Shown in pieces: positions 16,237-24,423 of a DNA stretch of 33,558 bases. Made by a program: the position numbers and the translations under genes. Each line of letters starts with the position of its first letter. Position 1 is the stretch's first letter. This stretch comes from Chloroflexota bacterium (GTDB lineage: Bacteria; Chloroflexota; Anaerolineae; J036; Brachytrichaceae), in assembly GCA_021788625.1 (NCBI GenBank), contig JAJYKL010000043.1:1-33558 (forward strand), given 5' to 3'. The notes beneath the pieces are model-generated. The model did not search any database, was not told the DNA's origin, and saw nothing but the letters and a program-made list of their open reading frames with translations.

Positions 16237-17205
16237 ATGACCCATGACCATATCTTTAAAATGACCCGCCGAGGACTGCTGTATGCTGTTTTGATCATCT
16301 CCTCTCTGATTATGGCATTTCCTTTGCTATTTGGCGCTGCTGGCTCAATTGCCTCGTCGAATGATTACGCTCGCACACCCTGGTTTCCCATCCCGTACCA
16401 TCCTTCTTTCCTCAATTACTACCTGGCACTTGGTGGCACAAATACCATCCAATCGGGCAACACGGTGAAACATGTATCCGCTTTGGATACCCCATCGGGC
16501 GACGTACCGCGCTGGGCACTGAATACACTCCTCCGGGCGGGCTGGTACATCATCATCCCTGCGATCAGCGCGGTCATGGCTGGCTATGTCTTTGCCAAAA
16601 TGCACTTCAGGGGACGCGATGGTGTTTTCGTCTATTTGCTTAGTTCAATGATGCTGCCTGGGATCGTTTATCTGGTGCCGACATTTGTTATGATGGCACG
16701 CTTTCCTCTTGCGGGTGGAAACAGTATCCTGGGACAAGGCGGAAGTGGGTTTATTAACCAATGGCCAGCACTGCTGATCACTGGTTTGGTCAATGTGTAT
16801 TTCATCTTCATGTTTCGCCAGACTTTACTCGGCATTCCCATTGACTTTGAGGAGGCTGCGCGGGTGGATGGCGCGAACACGCTGCAATGCATTTTTGAAA
16901 TATACCTGCCCATGTTGATGCCCACCATTACGGTGTTGATCATCTTCCAGTTCGTAGCGATCTGGAACGACTACATGTGGCCTTTGTTCGTCTCGGCCGG
17001 CAACCCATACATCTACACCATATCGCTTGGATTCCAATATCTTTCAGCGGCAGGTAACGCCCTGAAAGGTCTACCTGCGTCAACTACTGACTATCCATTC
17101 ACCTTTGCTTTGGCAACCGTAAGCATCGCGCCTTTGATTCTGCTGTTTTTCATCATGCAACGTTACTTTGTTGAAGGTGTACAGGGCTTCGCCATCAAAG
17201 GTTAG
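16237..17205 (+). CDS. Sugar ABC transporter permease (MalG/UgpE type)
   Basis: The product is 322 residues with an N-terminal hydrophobic segment (about residues 13-35) and several further membrane helices. The EAA loop is Phe-Glu-Glu-Ala-Ala-Arg-Val-Asp-Gly-Ala. The Trp-Asn-Asp-Tyr-Met-Trp-Pro motif near residue 245 and the C-terminal Glu-Gly-Val-Gln-Gly-Phe-Ala-Ile-Lys-Gly are hallmarks of the second permease of sugar importers. A periplasm-facing insert of about 60 residues (45-105) follows the first helix and is longer than usual. AGGAG lies 12 nt before the ATG; an in-frame ATG at 16261 is an alternative. It pairs with the first permease to form the channel. Confidence 0.93.
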   Translation: MTHDHIFKMTRRGLLYAVLIISSLIMAFPLLFGAAGSIASSNDYARTPWFPIPYHPSFLNYYLALGGTNTIQSGNTVKHVSALDTPSGDVPRWALNTLLRAGWYIIIPAISAVMAGYVFAKMHFRGRDGVFVYLLSSMMLPGIVYLVPTFVMMARFPLAGGNSILGQGGSGFINQWPALLITGLVNVYFIFMFRQTLLGIPIDFEEAARVDGANTLQCIFEIYLPMLMPTITVLIIFQFVAIWNDYMWPLFVSAGNPYIYTISLGFQYLSAAGNALKGLPASTTDYPFTFALATVSIAPLILLFFIMQRYFVEGVQGFAIKG

Positions 17206-17206
17206 C

Positions 17207-17219
17207 ATGAGTGACTCAT
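17207..17219. repeat. Perfect 13-bp inverted repeat after the second permease
   Basis: ATGAGT-G-ACTCAT starts 1 nt after the permease stop codon. It could be an operator, or a small RNA hairpin that marks the boundary between weakly expressed permeases and the more abundant binding protein. Confidence 0.45.
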
Positions 17220-17252
17220 ACGTTCATGCATAAGAAATGGGCGTTCCTGGAT

Positions 17253-17260
17253 AAGGAGGT
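17253..17260 (+). promoter_or_regulatory. Orphan full-length Shine-Dalgarno sequence in the leader of the binding-protein gene
   Basis: AAGGAGGT, a full anti-16S match, sits 102 bases before the binding-protein ATG. No ATG, GTG or TTG is correctly spaced after it. The same octamer recurs at 17337-17344, where it serves the real start. The upstream copy may be an mRNA-stabilising ribosome-binding site. Confidence 0.5.
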
Positions 17261-17354
17261 CTTTATACATAAACTGGTACCATCTATCGCTTAGGTTTAG
17301 CAGCCGTTAACACTGTTACCCGTTTAGCTAGTTCGTAAGGAGGTTCGATTCAAC

Positions 17355-18809
17355 ATGAAACATGCTATTTCACGACGCCAGTTGATCAAGACCGCTGCCC
17401 TGGGCGGAGCAGGCGCTCTCCTGGCTGCGTGTGGCGCCCCATCGACTCCGCAAATCATCGAAGTTACCCGCCAGACAGTCAAGGAAGTTCAAAGTACTGT
17501 GCAGGTAACTACTGAAGTGACCCAGCAGGTTGAGGTCACCAAGGAAGTGCAGGTCACCGCAGCTCCGACCGCGGCAACCAAGCTGACGGTATGGGGCTCC
17601 GGCCTGGATCTGACTCAGATCGATAAAGACCCCACTGGAGCAGGTGCGGCGATGAAGATGCATCGTGACCTCTTCATTGCAAAACACCCCGGCACTACTG
17701 TCGTTTGGGAGGATCATGGCTGGGATGAGACACTGCGCGAGAACGTCACGACCGCACTACTGGGCGGTACAGCACCCGACGTCATCGTTGGCGAGAACTT
17801 CTTCCAGGCCTATGCTGCGCTCAATGCAATGCTTCCTATCGATGACGTCATCCCACCCGATGTAGCCAAGAACTCCATCGTCGGCACGCATAAGGCCGCC
17901 ATCTACAACGGAAAGATATATGGTTTGTCGTGGCTATCGGGCTGCTTTGGCTTTGAGATGAATGGTGACCTGTTGAAAGCAGCTGGGCTGGATCAGAAGG
18001 TTCCTGGCACGTGGGACGAGATGCTGGCTGTTTCCAAGGCTGTCACTGATAAGGGTGCCGGCAAATTCTTCGGTTACACATTGCAGGGTCCACAGGGCTT
18101 CTCAGTTGGCGGCATGTTCCGCCTGGCCGTATACCTGCAACAACTCGGCGTTACGATCAACAAGCCGGATGCCTTCGATCAACCGAACTTTAATGACCCG
18201 AAGGGTTTCCCGGTGTGGGACCTCGTTCGCAAGTTGAACCCGTACGAACCACCAGGACTGGTCTTCGAGTCTGACGAAGGCAAAGTCTACACTCAACTGT
18301 TCCTGGGCAAGTCCGCCCAGCAGGTGGCTGGCTCATGGTTCGTTTCATGGGCTACGGCGAACAAGTTCAACAACTCTGTATGGGGCTCTGTGCCAATTCC
18401 GCAAGGTGGCAAGGCCGCCAGCTATGTGGTAGGCAACGTGATCTACGGCGTCCTGTCTGCGAGCAAGGCGCCAGACCTGGCGAAAGACTGGGTCATCATC
18501 AGCCAGGACGACAAGGTGCAGAATCTGGTCTTCTCCTCGGCCGGCCGCCTGCCCTCAACCATCAGTGCGATGAATACGCTGGTCGCCGATACGGCTACTG
18601 GCGCTGGCCACCCCACCGATGCAGACAAGACGTTTGGCAAGTTGCTGCGCGACAGCGACCTGGGCATCCTGCCACAGTGGACCAAAGCGCCGAACCAGTT
18701 GAACCAGATCTGGAACGACCTGTTCACTGCAGTAATCCAATCCAAGACGGACATCAAGCAACTGGCCGACGACGCCCAGACGAAGGCCGAAGCCGCGATG
18801 AAGGCGTAA
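17355..18809 (+). CDS. ABC transporter extracellular solute-binding lipoprotein (family 1)
   Basis: The product is 484 residues. The N-terminus combines a twin-arginine-like Ser-Arg-Arg-Gln-Leu-Ile-Lys with a Leu-Ala-Ala-Cys lipobox, so it is probably a Tat-exported lipoprotein. A linker of Val/Thr/Glu/Gln repeats (about residues 33-75) follows and tethers the binding domain; this linker style is typical of Chloroflexota. The mature part has the family 1 pattern (Val-Trp-Gly-Ser, Gly-Thr-Ala-Pro-Asp-Val, Tyr-Gly-Leu-Ser-Trp, Pro-Gly-Thr-Trp-Asp-Glu-Met). A full AAGGAGGT lies 10 nt before the ATG, predicting high expression. It delivers a sugar or oligosaccharide to the two permeases encoded just upstream. 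Confidence 0.94.
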   Translation: MKHAISRRQLIKTAALGGAGALLAACGAPSTPQIIEVTRQTVKEVQSTVQVTTEVTQQVEVTKEVQVTAAPTAATKLTVWGSGLDLTQIDKDPTGAGAAMKMHRDLFIAKHPGTTVVWEDHGWDETLRENVTTALLGGTAPDVIVGENFFQAYAALNAMLPIDDVIPPDVAKNSIVGTHKAAIYNGKIYGLSWLSGCFGFEMNGDLLKAAGLDQKVPGTWDEMLAVSKAVTDKGAGKFFGYTLQGPQGFSVGGMFRLAVYLQQLGVTINKPDAFDQPNFNDPKGFPVWDLVRKLNPYEPPGLVFESDEGKVYTQLFLGKSAQQVAGSWFVSWATANKFNNSVWGSVPIPQGGKAASYVVGNVIYGVLSASKAPDLAKDWVIISQDDKVQNLVFSSAGRLPSTISAMNTLVADTATGAGHPTDADKTFGKLLRDSDLGILPQWTKAPNQLNQIWNDLFTAVIQSKTDIKQLADDAQTKAEAAMKA

Positions 18810-18840
18810 GCCCCATCCGGTGTATGTTCGCGAAGACGTT

Positions 18841-18870
18841 GATGAGCGGGGCCCAAAAGCCCCGCTCATC
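18841..18870 (+). terminator. Hairpin terminator after the binding-protein gene
   Basis: Two perfect 12-base GC-rich arms (GATGAGCGGGGC and its complement) enclose a 6-base loop, 31 nt after the stop codon. There is no T-run after it, so it may act as an RNA-end stabiliser or as a terminator of the non-canonical kind. Confidence 0.7.
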
Positions 18871-18917
18871 GTATGTGTGGGTCTTGTCAAATGCCAAAGG
18901 GTGTCTTGCACCCAGAA

Positions 18918-18980
18918 CCTATCCCGATAAGCGCCCAGATGTCTGACATCTCGGAGAAGTCAGACATCTACTGGGATAGG
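18918..18980. repeat. Nested palindromic element
   Basis: The core (18937-18969) is a 33-base palindrome with one mismatch: two 16-base arms around a central G. An outer pair, CCTATCCC (18918-18925) and GGGATAGG (18973-18980), encloses it. It lies between the transporter terminator and the first GH42-like gene. It resembles a REP- or MITE-like interspersed palindrome rather than a plain terminator. Confidence 0.6.
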
Positions 18981-19069
18981 CTCTTAGGTGTAGAGGGTGG
19001 TGACAGACTGATGGCTATCCTAGTGGCATATAGATCCAGGAACCCTGTCAGTTCCACTGGAGGCATGGC

Positions 19070-21280
19070 ATGTCTGTATTTGAGGTTAAGGATCATCATG
19101 GTGTTCCAACGCTGTACGCCGACGGCCAGCCTACCTTTGCGGCCATCTACCTGACCGTACGCAACTTCCGCCACCAAATCCACGAGTGGTATCCGGACCC
19201 TTACTTCGAGCAATTCCGCGACGCGGGTTTCCACTACTACTCCATCGAGCTGCCAACCCGGTTCGACGACGCCTACGAGCCTGCCACTGGAACATTCCGA
19301 GCCGACGCATTCAGCCCTCTGGATAACCTGAAGCAGTACGCGAGGTTGGACCCGATGGCCAGGTTTCTACTCCGCGTAGGCACCGAACCGCGCGGTGAAA
19401 ACTCCACCTGGTTACACCAACATCCGGACCAGTGGGAAGTACTTGAACCAAAAGCCAGGGGAATCTATCCCACCCCCTCCTACGCATCAAAAGCATGGTT
19501 AAGTGATGCGGCGGGCTTCATCCGCGCGTTGATCACATACCTTTATACGTATGACCTGAGTCAATACATTCTGGGGTACCTGATCTGCGGAGGCGACAGC
19601 GCTGAGTGGGTGAAAGTTGGGCCGATGGAGGACTGGGCAGGAGATTATTCAGCGCCCATGCAGCAGGCATTCGGCGACTGGCTTCGCGTTCGCTATGGCG
19701 ATGTGCAGTCGCTGCGTAATGCGTGGAATGATCCCAACGCAGACTTTGACCAGCCGGACCTGGTGCCATCGCCTGAGGATCAGGGCGCCACCGATCTATT
19801 TCTCTTCAAAGACCCGCGTAAACAGCGCAAGGCCATTGACCACTTTCAATGCCTGGCTGATCTGGTGGCAGGCGATATCGATCAATTGTGTAGCGTGGCC
19901 AAGCAAGCTTGTCGGCATGAGCACCTGGCGGGTGCTTTCTTTGGTTACGTGCAGGAGATCGTGTGGAACAACGGTTTTTTTGGCCAGCGCTTGGCTGATG
20001 CAGACGTGGCCCACGCGGCCGGTGCCCGCTTAGGCCATGCCGGCTTGAGGCGGGTGCTCGCGTCACCGCATGTCGATTTCCTCAGCAGCCCCTATTCCTA
20101 CGGCTTCCGCTGGGTTGGAGGTGAGGGCAGCTTCATGTCTCCTCAGGAGAGTGTGCGCCGCGCCGGTAAGTTGTGGGTGAGCGAAGAAGACATGCGTACC
20201 CACCTGTGGCCAGCCAATTCGTTCTATGGACAGACGCACAACACCCGCGAAACGTGCGAAGTGTTGAAGCGCCAGATGGCAAACATCATCACGCATAGCG
20301 CAGGTGCGTGGTGGTGCGATTGGGGAGGCCAGGGAGGCGGAGCCTATGCCGAGCCTGAAGTCATGCATCTCTTTCAGCGCTCGCAACAGATCGGCCGTAG
20401 GGCATTGGACCTGCCAGATCGCACGTCGGCCGCTGAGACGGCTATCGTAATCGATGCCGAGAGTTCGTTCTACCGCTCCACGCTGAACAACTTCGACATC
20501 CCTTCGTGGCGTAACCACGCGTGGGGCATCGTGCGCATGGGCACCCCTGTAGATGTTATTTTGCTCAGCGATCTGCTGGAAGGTCAAGCACGTGACTACA
20601 AGTTTTACTTCTTCGTAAACACCGTACACTTCAGCACCGCTGACCGCCAGTCCATGAAGCAGCTCATGCGGCGCAATGGCAAGGTGTCTTTGTGGGTTTA
20701 TGCGCCTGGCTTCGTCGGCGAAGAGTTATCCGTCGCGAATTGTATTGACCTGACGGGTATTCACCTGTCGATGACACCGCGCCAATGGAGCACGAACATT
20801 TACTTGAGTAACTTCGAGCACCCGATCACGCATAACCTGCCCACCAGCACGTTTTGGGGCACAGACATGCGCCTGGGGCCTTTGTTTACAGTTGACGACC
20901 CCGACGTGATCACACTGGGCACAGTCGTGATCAACCAGGGGCGTTGCGAACCCGGATTCGTGTTACGCCAGGCCGATGGCTGGGCCAGCGCATATTCCGC
21001 GGCACCCAACCTTCCCCCTGGCTTACTGCGTGAGCTGGCTCGTTACGCTGGTGTGCACATCTACTGCGAGTCCGAAGACGTGATGTACGCGGATCGTAAC
21101 TTCATTGCCTTGCACACGGTGCGGACAGGTGAGAAGTTGATACACCTGCCCCACCCCGCTGACGTATGGGAGGTCTACTCAGAGCGCCTGGTGGCTCGTA
21201 ACACGAATATCTTCACAGACACCATGCAGGCCAGCACCACCAATCTGTATTATTACGGACCGGCGCAATTCAGACCATGA
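19070..21280 (+). CDS. GH42-like (clan GH-A) glycoside hydrolase, paralogue 1
   Basis: The product is 736 residues from ATG 19070, with GGAGG 6 nt upstream. The first 400 or so residues look like a TIM barrel. Glu179 in Asp-Ser-Ala-Glu-Trp and Glu372/Glu373 in Val-Ser-Glu-Glu-Asp-Met are the best acid/base and nucleophile candidates, conserved in the second copy. The Leu-Ala-Gly-Ala-Phe-Phe-Gly-Tyr motif is also shared. Residues 430-640 resemble the amidotransferase-fold trimerisation domain of GH42 beta-galactosidases (Leu-Leu-Glu-Gly, Trp-Val-Tyr-Ala-Pro-Gly). No signal peptide, so it is cytoplasmic and would act on imported substrates. It follows the ABC system after 260 bases. I cannot give the bond or sugar cleaved. 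Confidence 0.8.
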   Translation: MSVFEVKDHHGVPTLYADGQPTFAAIYLTVRNFRHQIHEWYPDPYFEQFRDAGFHYYSIELPTRFDDAYEPATGTFRADAFSPLDNLKQYARLDPMARFLLRVGTEPRGENSTWLHQHPDQWEVLEPKARGIYPTPSYASKAWLSDAAGFIRALITYLYTYDLSQYILGYLICGGDSAEWVKVGPMEDWAGDYSAPMQQAFGDWLRVRYGDVQSLRNAWNDPNADFDQPDLVPSPEDQGATDLFLFKDPRKQRKAIDHFQCLADLVAGDIDQLCSVAKQACRHEHLAGAFFGYVQEIVWNNGFFGQRLADADVAHAAGARLGHAGLRRVLASPHVDFLSSPYSYGFRWVGGEGSFMSPQESVRRAGKLWVSEEDMRTHLWPANSFYGQTHNTRETCEVLKRQMANIITHSAGAWWCDWGGQGGGAYAEPEVMHLFQRSQQIGRRALDLPDRTSAAETAIVIDAESSFYRSTLNNFDIPSWRNHAWGIVRMGTPVDVILLSDLLEGQARDYKFYFFVNTVHFSTADRQSMKQLMRRNGKVSLWVYAPGFVGEELSVANCIDLTGIHLSMTPRQWSTNIYLSNFEHPITHNLPTSTFWGTDMRLGPLFTVDDPDVITLGTVVINQGRCEPGFVLRQADGWASAYSAAPNLPPGLLRELARYAGVHIYCESEDVMYADRNFIALHTVRTGEKLIHLPHPADVWEVYSERLVARNTNIFTDTMQASTTNLYYYGPAQFRP

Positions 21281-21327
21281 CTCGCGACCATTGAACAGGT
21301 TTGACGGTCTGCCAGGATAGCAAGCAG

Positions 21328-21358
21328 CCCGGTCACTACCTTGAACCGGGTTTCTTTT
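21328..21358 (+). terminator. Rho-independent terminator after GH42-like paralogue 1
   Basis: CCCGGT (21328-21333) and ACCGGG (21345-21350) form a 6-bp stem with an 11-base loop, followed directly by TTTCTTTT. It ends the plus-strand unit, in front of the convergent GroEL-like gene. Confidence 0.8.
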
Positions 21359-21410
21359 ATGCTCAAACGGGGGACTTTGCCTTTATGGCGTCAGCACAAC
21401 CTCAGGCTTA

Positions 21411-23018
21411 TCAGGGCTCTGTTGCGTAATCCATCTTGCGATGGCGCACTACGACTTCGGTAGTCAGCACCATCGAGGCAACACTGCTAGCCGTGACGAG
21501 TGCTTGTTCAGCTACATTGGCGCTATCCACAATCCCTGCAGCACGCATATCTTCAATTTGATGGGTTAATACATTTAGCCCGTATCCTGGGCCGTGATCC
21601 ATAACGCGTGCAAGAGTAGCGGATGCCGACTCGCCTGCATTGGCTGCAATGGTACGCATGGGCTCGCCTAATGCGTAGGACACAGCGTTAATTCCGACAC
21701 AAACATCAGGGTCGACGTCGGTGAGCGACTGTACGGCTGGTTGACAGGCCAGGTAGACAGCACCGCCGCCTGGCACCATACCGTATTCGGTCACTGTATG
21801 CATGAAGCGTACACTTCGCTCAGCAATGTCTTGACGCAGCTTTTGTTCCGTCTCCGTAGCGGCGCCGACCTGTATGATGGCTGTTCCGCCCATCAATCGC
21901 CCCAGGCGCTTACGCAGTGCTGTGATACGGTCTTTGTCTTTGGCATTGGACAGCGCCCTGCGCAGCATCGCAATGTGCTCGCGCAATGCCTTGGGTGAAC
22001 CTCTTCCCGCCACGAACCCGAACTGGTCGACCTGGGCCCAAACGCGCCGCACGCGTCCGAGCATATCCGGGGTATAGAGCGTCATGTCGGCATCATCGCC
22101 CGTGCAAAACACACGTCCCCCCAGTAACACCGCCAGGTCGTCGTACATATCTTTCCGATCATGGGATGAAGCGGGCGCCTGTATCGGCAGGCATTTGATA
22201 GTGCCTTTACTATGGTTATGAGCTAGAAACGCAATGACGGGATCGGACATGCCACTACACACTATGGCGATGCTGGTGAAGCCCGCGTCGATCACGCGAT
22301 GAATGGCTTGCGTTATCGGCTCCAGTTCTTTGATGCGGCCGTCCACCAGCATGACGGCGGCGTCCTGCAACTCGGCATGTTTGTACATCTTGTCGGCAAA
22401 AGCCGAGGAAATCCATCCGGTATTTCGCCAGAATGCACCTTCAACATACTCGCGCTCCAGCACGCGTCCCCGTGCGGCCTGCACATCCACGAATCCCCCC
22501 ACACCGACGATGCTATAGACCTCGCCGAGTAGCGTCGCCAGTTCATCATCGTGGCAATAGGAACGGGCAATTTGTGTCAGGGCAGTCTGTGTCGCAACAG
22601 GCGTGGCCTGAGCGCGTACTTCCTGTACAGCCGCTGCAACGCCACGTAGCAGTCCAGCCCGTACCCGCATGGCGTTCGCACCAGCAGCGATAGATTGGTT
22701 GGCGCGGTGCACCATCGCCTGCGCCAACACGGCTGTCGTGGCCGAACCATCACCGACCCGTTCACCCATCTGCCAGATCGCCTGGCGCATCAACATGGCA
22801 CCCACATCGGTGGGGTTGTCACTCACCTGCACGATGCGCCGCACGAGCGTGCTGGCATCGCTAAGCAATTCAGGTGTTTTTGTGCGCATGACATGCTCAT
22901 ACGCTACGTAACGTGGATGCGGGCCAAGTGTGGGGCGCACCACATCGGCCATCATATCCACGCCTTGAATCAGATACTTATTCACGCTGGGCTGGAATTC
23001 AACAGATGGGCGCCTCAT
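21411..23018 (-). CDS. Divergent GroEL-like chaperonin, ATPase Asp replaced
   Basis: The product is 535 residues, close to normal GroEL length, with equatorial, intermediate and apical domains all present. Shared landmarks are Arg-Pro-Thr-Leu-Gly-Pro, Gly-Asp-Gly-Ser-Ala-Thr-Thr-Ala-Val-Leu-Ala-Gln (Asp87 of E. coli kept), Gln-Val-Gly-Ala-Ala-Thr-Glu and Val-Pro-Gly-Gly-Gly. Asp52 also aligns with Asp. Counting back from the Gly-Gly-Gly motif without gaps, the catalytic Asp398 position holds Arg, so ATP hydrolysis is probably lost or altered. The C-terminus lacks the Gly-Gly-Met tail. No groES neighbour and no CIRCE element are seen. AAGGAG lies 13 nt upstream of the ATG. It is most likely a specialised paralogue, not the housekeeping chaperonin. 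Confidence 0.88.
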   Translation of the reverse strand: MRRPSVEFQPSVNKYLIQGVDMMADVVRPTLGPHPRYVAYEHVMRTKTPELLSDASTLVRRIVQVSDNPTDVGAMLMRQAIWQMGERVGDGSATTAVLAQAMVHRANQSIAAGANAMRVRAGLLRGVAAAVQEVRAQATPVATQTALTQIARSYCHDDELATLLGEVYSIVGVGGFVDVQAARGRVLEREYVEGAFWRNTGWISSAFADKMYKHAELQDAAVMLVDGRIKELEPITQAIHRVIDAGFTSIAIVCSGMSDPVIAFLAHNHSKGTIKCLPIQAPASSHDRKDMYDDLAVLLGGRVFCTGDDADMTLYTPDMLGRVRRVWAQVDQFGFVAGRGSPKALREHIAMLRRALSNAKDKDRITALRKRLGRLMGGTAIIQVGAATETEQKLRQDIAERSVRFMHTVTEYGMVPGGGAVYLACQPAVQSLTDVDPDVCVGINAVSYALGEPMRTIAANAGESASATLARVMDHGPGYGLNVLTHQIEDMRAAGIVDSANVAEQALVTASSVASMVLTTEVVVRHRKMDYATEP

Positions 23019-23131
23019 GTCTATCGTATTTCTCCTTGGAAACAGCTATTGTTCGCAGTCACCATTTAACTGGGCCTCCCTATTGTATCGTCTCCGTGGA
23101 TCAGCCTGCATCGGCATAAGCGATATAAAGT

Positions 23132-24310
23132 TCACTCGCCCAGCACCATCGTTTTAAGCGCGGAAAGCAGCCTGTCAACATCATCCTCATTATTAAAGTG
23201 CGCCGTCGAGATACGTATGGCGTTATAGTGGGGCACCAGACGCACCACGATTTTGTGTTTCTCCCGTAGCGCTCGGCCAATTTCGAAGGACACATTACCT
23301 CGCACCTTAAACGATACCAATCCAGATGAGTCGTCAAAGCGGCGCGGTGAAAGTAACTGTAGATACGATTGTTCGAGAATACGTTTTTTAGCGTAGTCAC
23401 TCAAGGAAGCAATGTGACCATACACACTTCCCCAACCCAGGCTATCGAACCAATCCAGGCTGCAGCCCAACCCTGCATATAACGCCCAGGCACGCGTTCC
23501 ATATTCAAAGCGCAATCCCGAGTTCCATAACTCAACTTCGCTGGTATGGATATCCACCCACGCCAGTGATCCGGCACCCACGTGCGCTGGTACCAGCTGC
23601 ACCAGTTTGTCCAGACGGCTATAGAAGACGCCAGTGCCTTTCGGCCCACACAGCCATTTGTGTCCATTAGAGGTGTAGTAGTCACATCCCAAGTCGCGTA
23701 CATCGATGGGGAAAGCTCCCAGGGCCTGCGCACCATCGAAAAGCGATGGTACGGAGTGAGCGGCCGCCCAGGCACAGATCTCTTTCGCTGGCAGACGTGT
23801 TCCCGTCTCGCAGGTGACATGGCTCATACCGATCAGGCGCGTACGCGGAGTAACCTGTGACTCGATCCGCTCCAGCATCACAGCCGGGTCTGGTGAAACC
23901 TCTACCCGCTTGACGACGATATGGCGCGTCGCCTGTAGAAACAGCAGCGGATGGTTCATGGCCTCGTGTTCTTCGGTGGTGGTGATTACTTCGTCGCCTG
24001 CCTGCCAGGTCAATCCAGCCAGCACGAGATTGATGCCATCCGTCGCATTACGTGTGAAGGCGATCTCCTTTGGGCTGGCGCCCAGCAGGTGCGCGATGCG
24101 CTCACGCGTCGTGTTGGCCTTGCCGTTAACGTTTACGGTGTTGGCTACACCTTTCTGTTCAAAGTCGGATAACAGGCTTTCAAAATTACGATAGGCTGAT
24201 GCAGGCATGATGCCATAGGTACCGAGGTTCAGGTAGGTGACGTCTGCCAGAATCGGGTAATCAGCCCTGACGCGGGACATATCGAGACTATTCGAGGAAG
24301 ATTGCGACAT
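23132..24310 (-). CDS. Class V PLP-dependent aminotransferase-fold enzyme (cysteine desulfurase/epimerase-like)
   Basis: The product is 392 residues. The PLP lysine is Lys218 in Ser-Asn-Gly-His-Lys-Trp-Leu-Cys-Gly-Pro-Lys-Gly. Phe-Asp-Gly-Ala-Gln (Asp192) binds the pyridine nitrogen, and Glu-Glu-His-Glu-Ala (His115) stacks on the cofactor. The overall pattern matches the isopenicillin N epimerase/cysteine desulfurase group; no mobile catalytic Cys loop typical of desulfurases is evident. A GAGG motif precedes the ATG closely. It lies upstream of the GroEL-like gene on the same strand (113-nt gap) and is divergent from GH42-like paralogue 2. It may act on an amino acid or amino-sugar-linked substrate; the real reaction is unknown. 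Confidence 0.88.
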   Translation of the reverse strand: MSQSSSNSLDMSRVRADYPILADVTYLNLGTYGIMPASAYRNFESLLSDFEQKGVANTVNVNGKANTTRERIAHLLGASPKEIAFTRNATDGINLVLAGLTWQAGDEVITTTEEHEAMNHPLLFLQATRHIVVKRVEVSPDPAVMLERIESQVTPRTRLIGMSHVTCETGTRLPAKEICAWAAAHSVPSLFDGAQALGAFPIDVRDLGCDYYTSNGHKWLCGPKGTGVFYSRLDKLVQLVPAHVGAGSLAWVDIHTSEVELWNSGLRFEYGTRAWALYAGLGCSLDWFDSLGWGSVYGHIASLSDYAKKRILEQSYLQLLSPRRFDDSSGLVSFKVRGNVSFEIGRALREKHKIVVRLVPHYNAIRISTAHFNNEDDVDRLLSALKTMVLGE

Positions 24311-24358
24311 ACCTCATTCACTCCATTTAAAACGAGTCGCTGCTAGGCGCAACGAGGT

Positions 24359-24388
24359 ATTGAACAGCAAAATGGCGTATCATGCAAT
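24359..24388. promoter_or_regulatory. Candidate overlapping divergent promoters
   Basis: On the plus strand TTGAAC (24360-24365) and TGCAAT (24383-24388) are 17 nt apart. On the minus strand TTGCAT (24387-24382) and TTCAAT (24364-24359), also 17 nt apart, use nearly the same bases. This would make expression of the hydrolase and the aminotransferase mutually exclusive or jointly controlled. Matches are imperfect. Confidence 0.3.
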
Positions 24389-24423
24389 GCGTGATTCGAC
24401 CCGGTATGGGAGCTTTTTGATTA

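Noticed and set aside
17275..17282. TGGTACCA as a second operator for the AraR-type regulator
   Set aside because: It resembles overlapping half-sites of TGGTACGTACCA, but an 8-base palindrome is expected by chance and lacks the GTACGTAC core.
17226..17294. A possible 22-codon leader peptide before the binding-protein gene
   Set aside because: No ribosome-binding site precedes its ATG and the orphan AAGGAGGT lies inside it. It looks like chance.
17341..17354. GGTTCGATTC resembling a tRNA T-loop
   Set aside because: The flanks do not pair into a T-stem or acceptor stem; it is part of the ribosome-binding site region.
18335..18946. A 203-residue open frame on the plus strand
   Set aside because: It is a shifted-frame shadow of the solute-binding protein gene; its Arg/Gln/Pro-rich composition is not protein-like and it runs through the terminator hairpin.
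23019..23131. A CIRCE element expected before a chaperonin gene
   Set aside because: No TTAGCACTC-N9-GAGTGCTAA-like sequence is present upstream of the GroEL-like gene.
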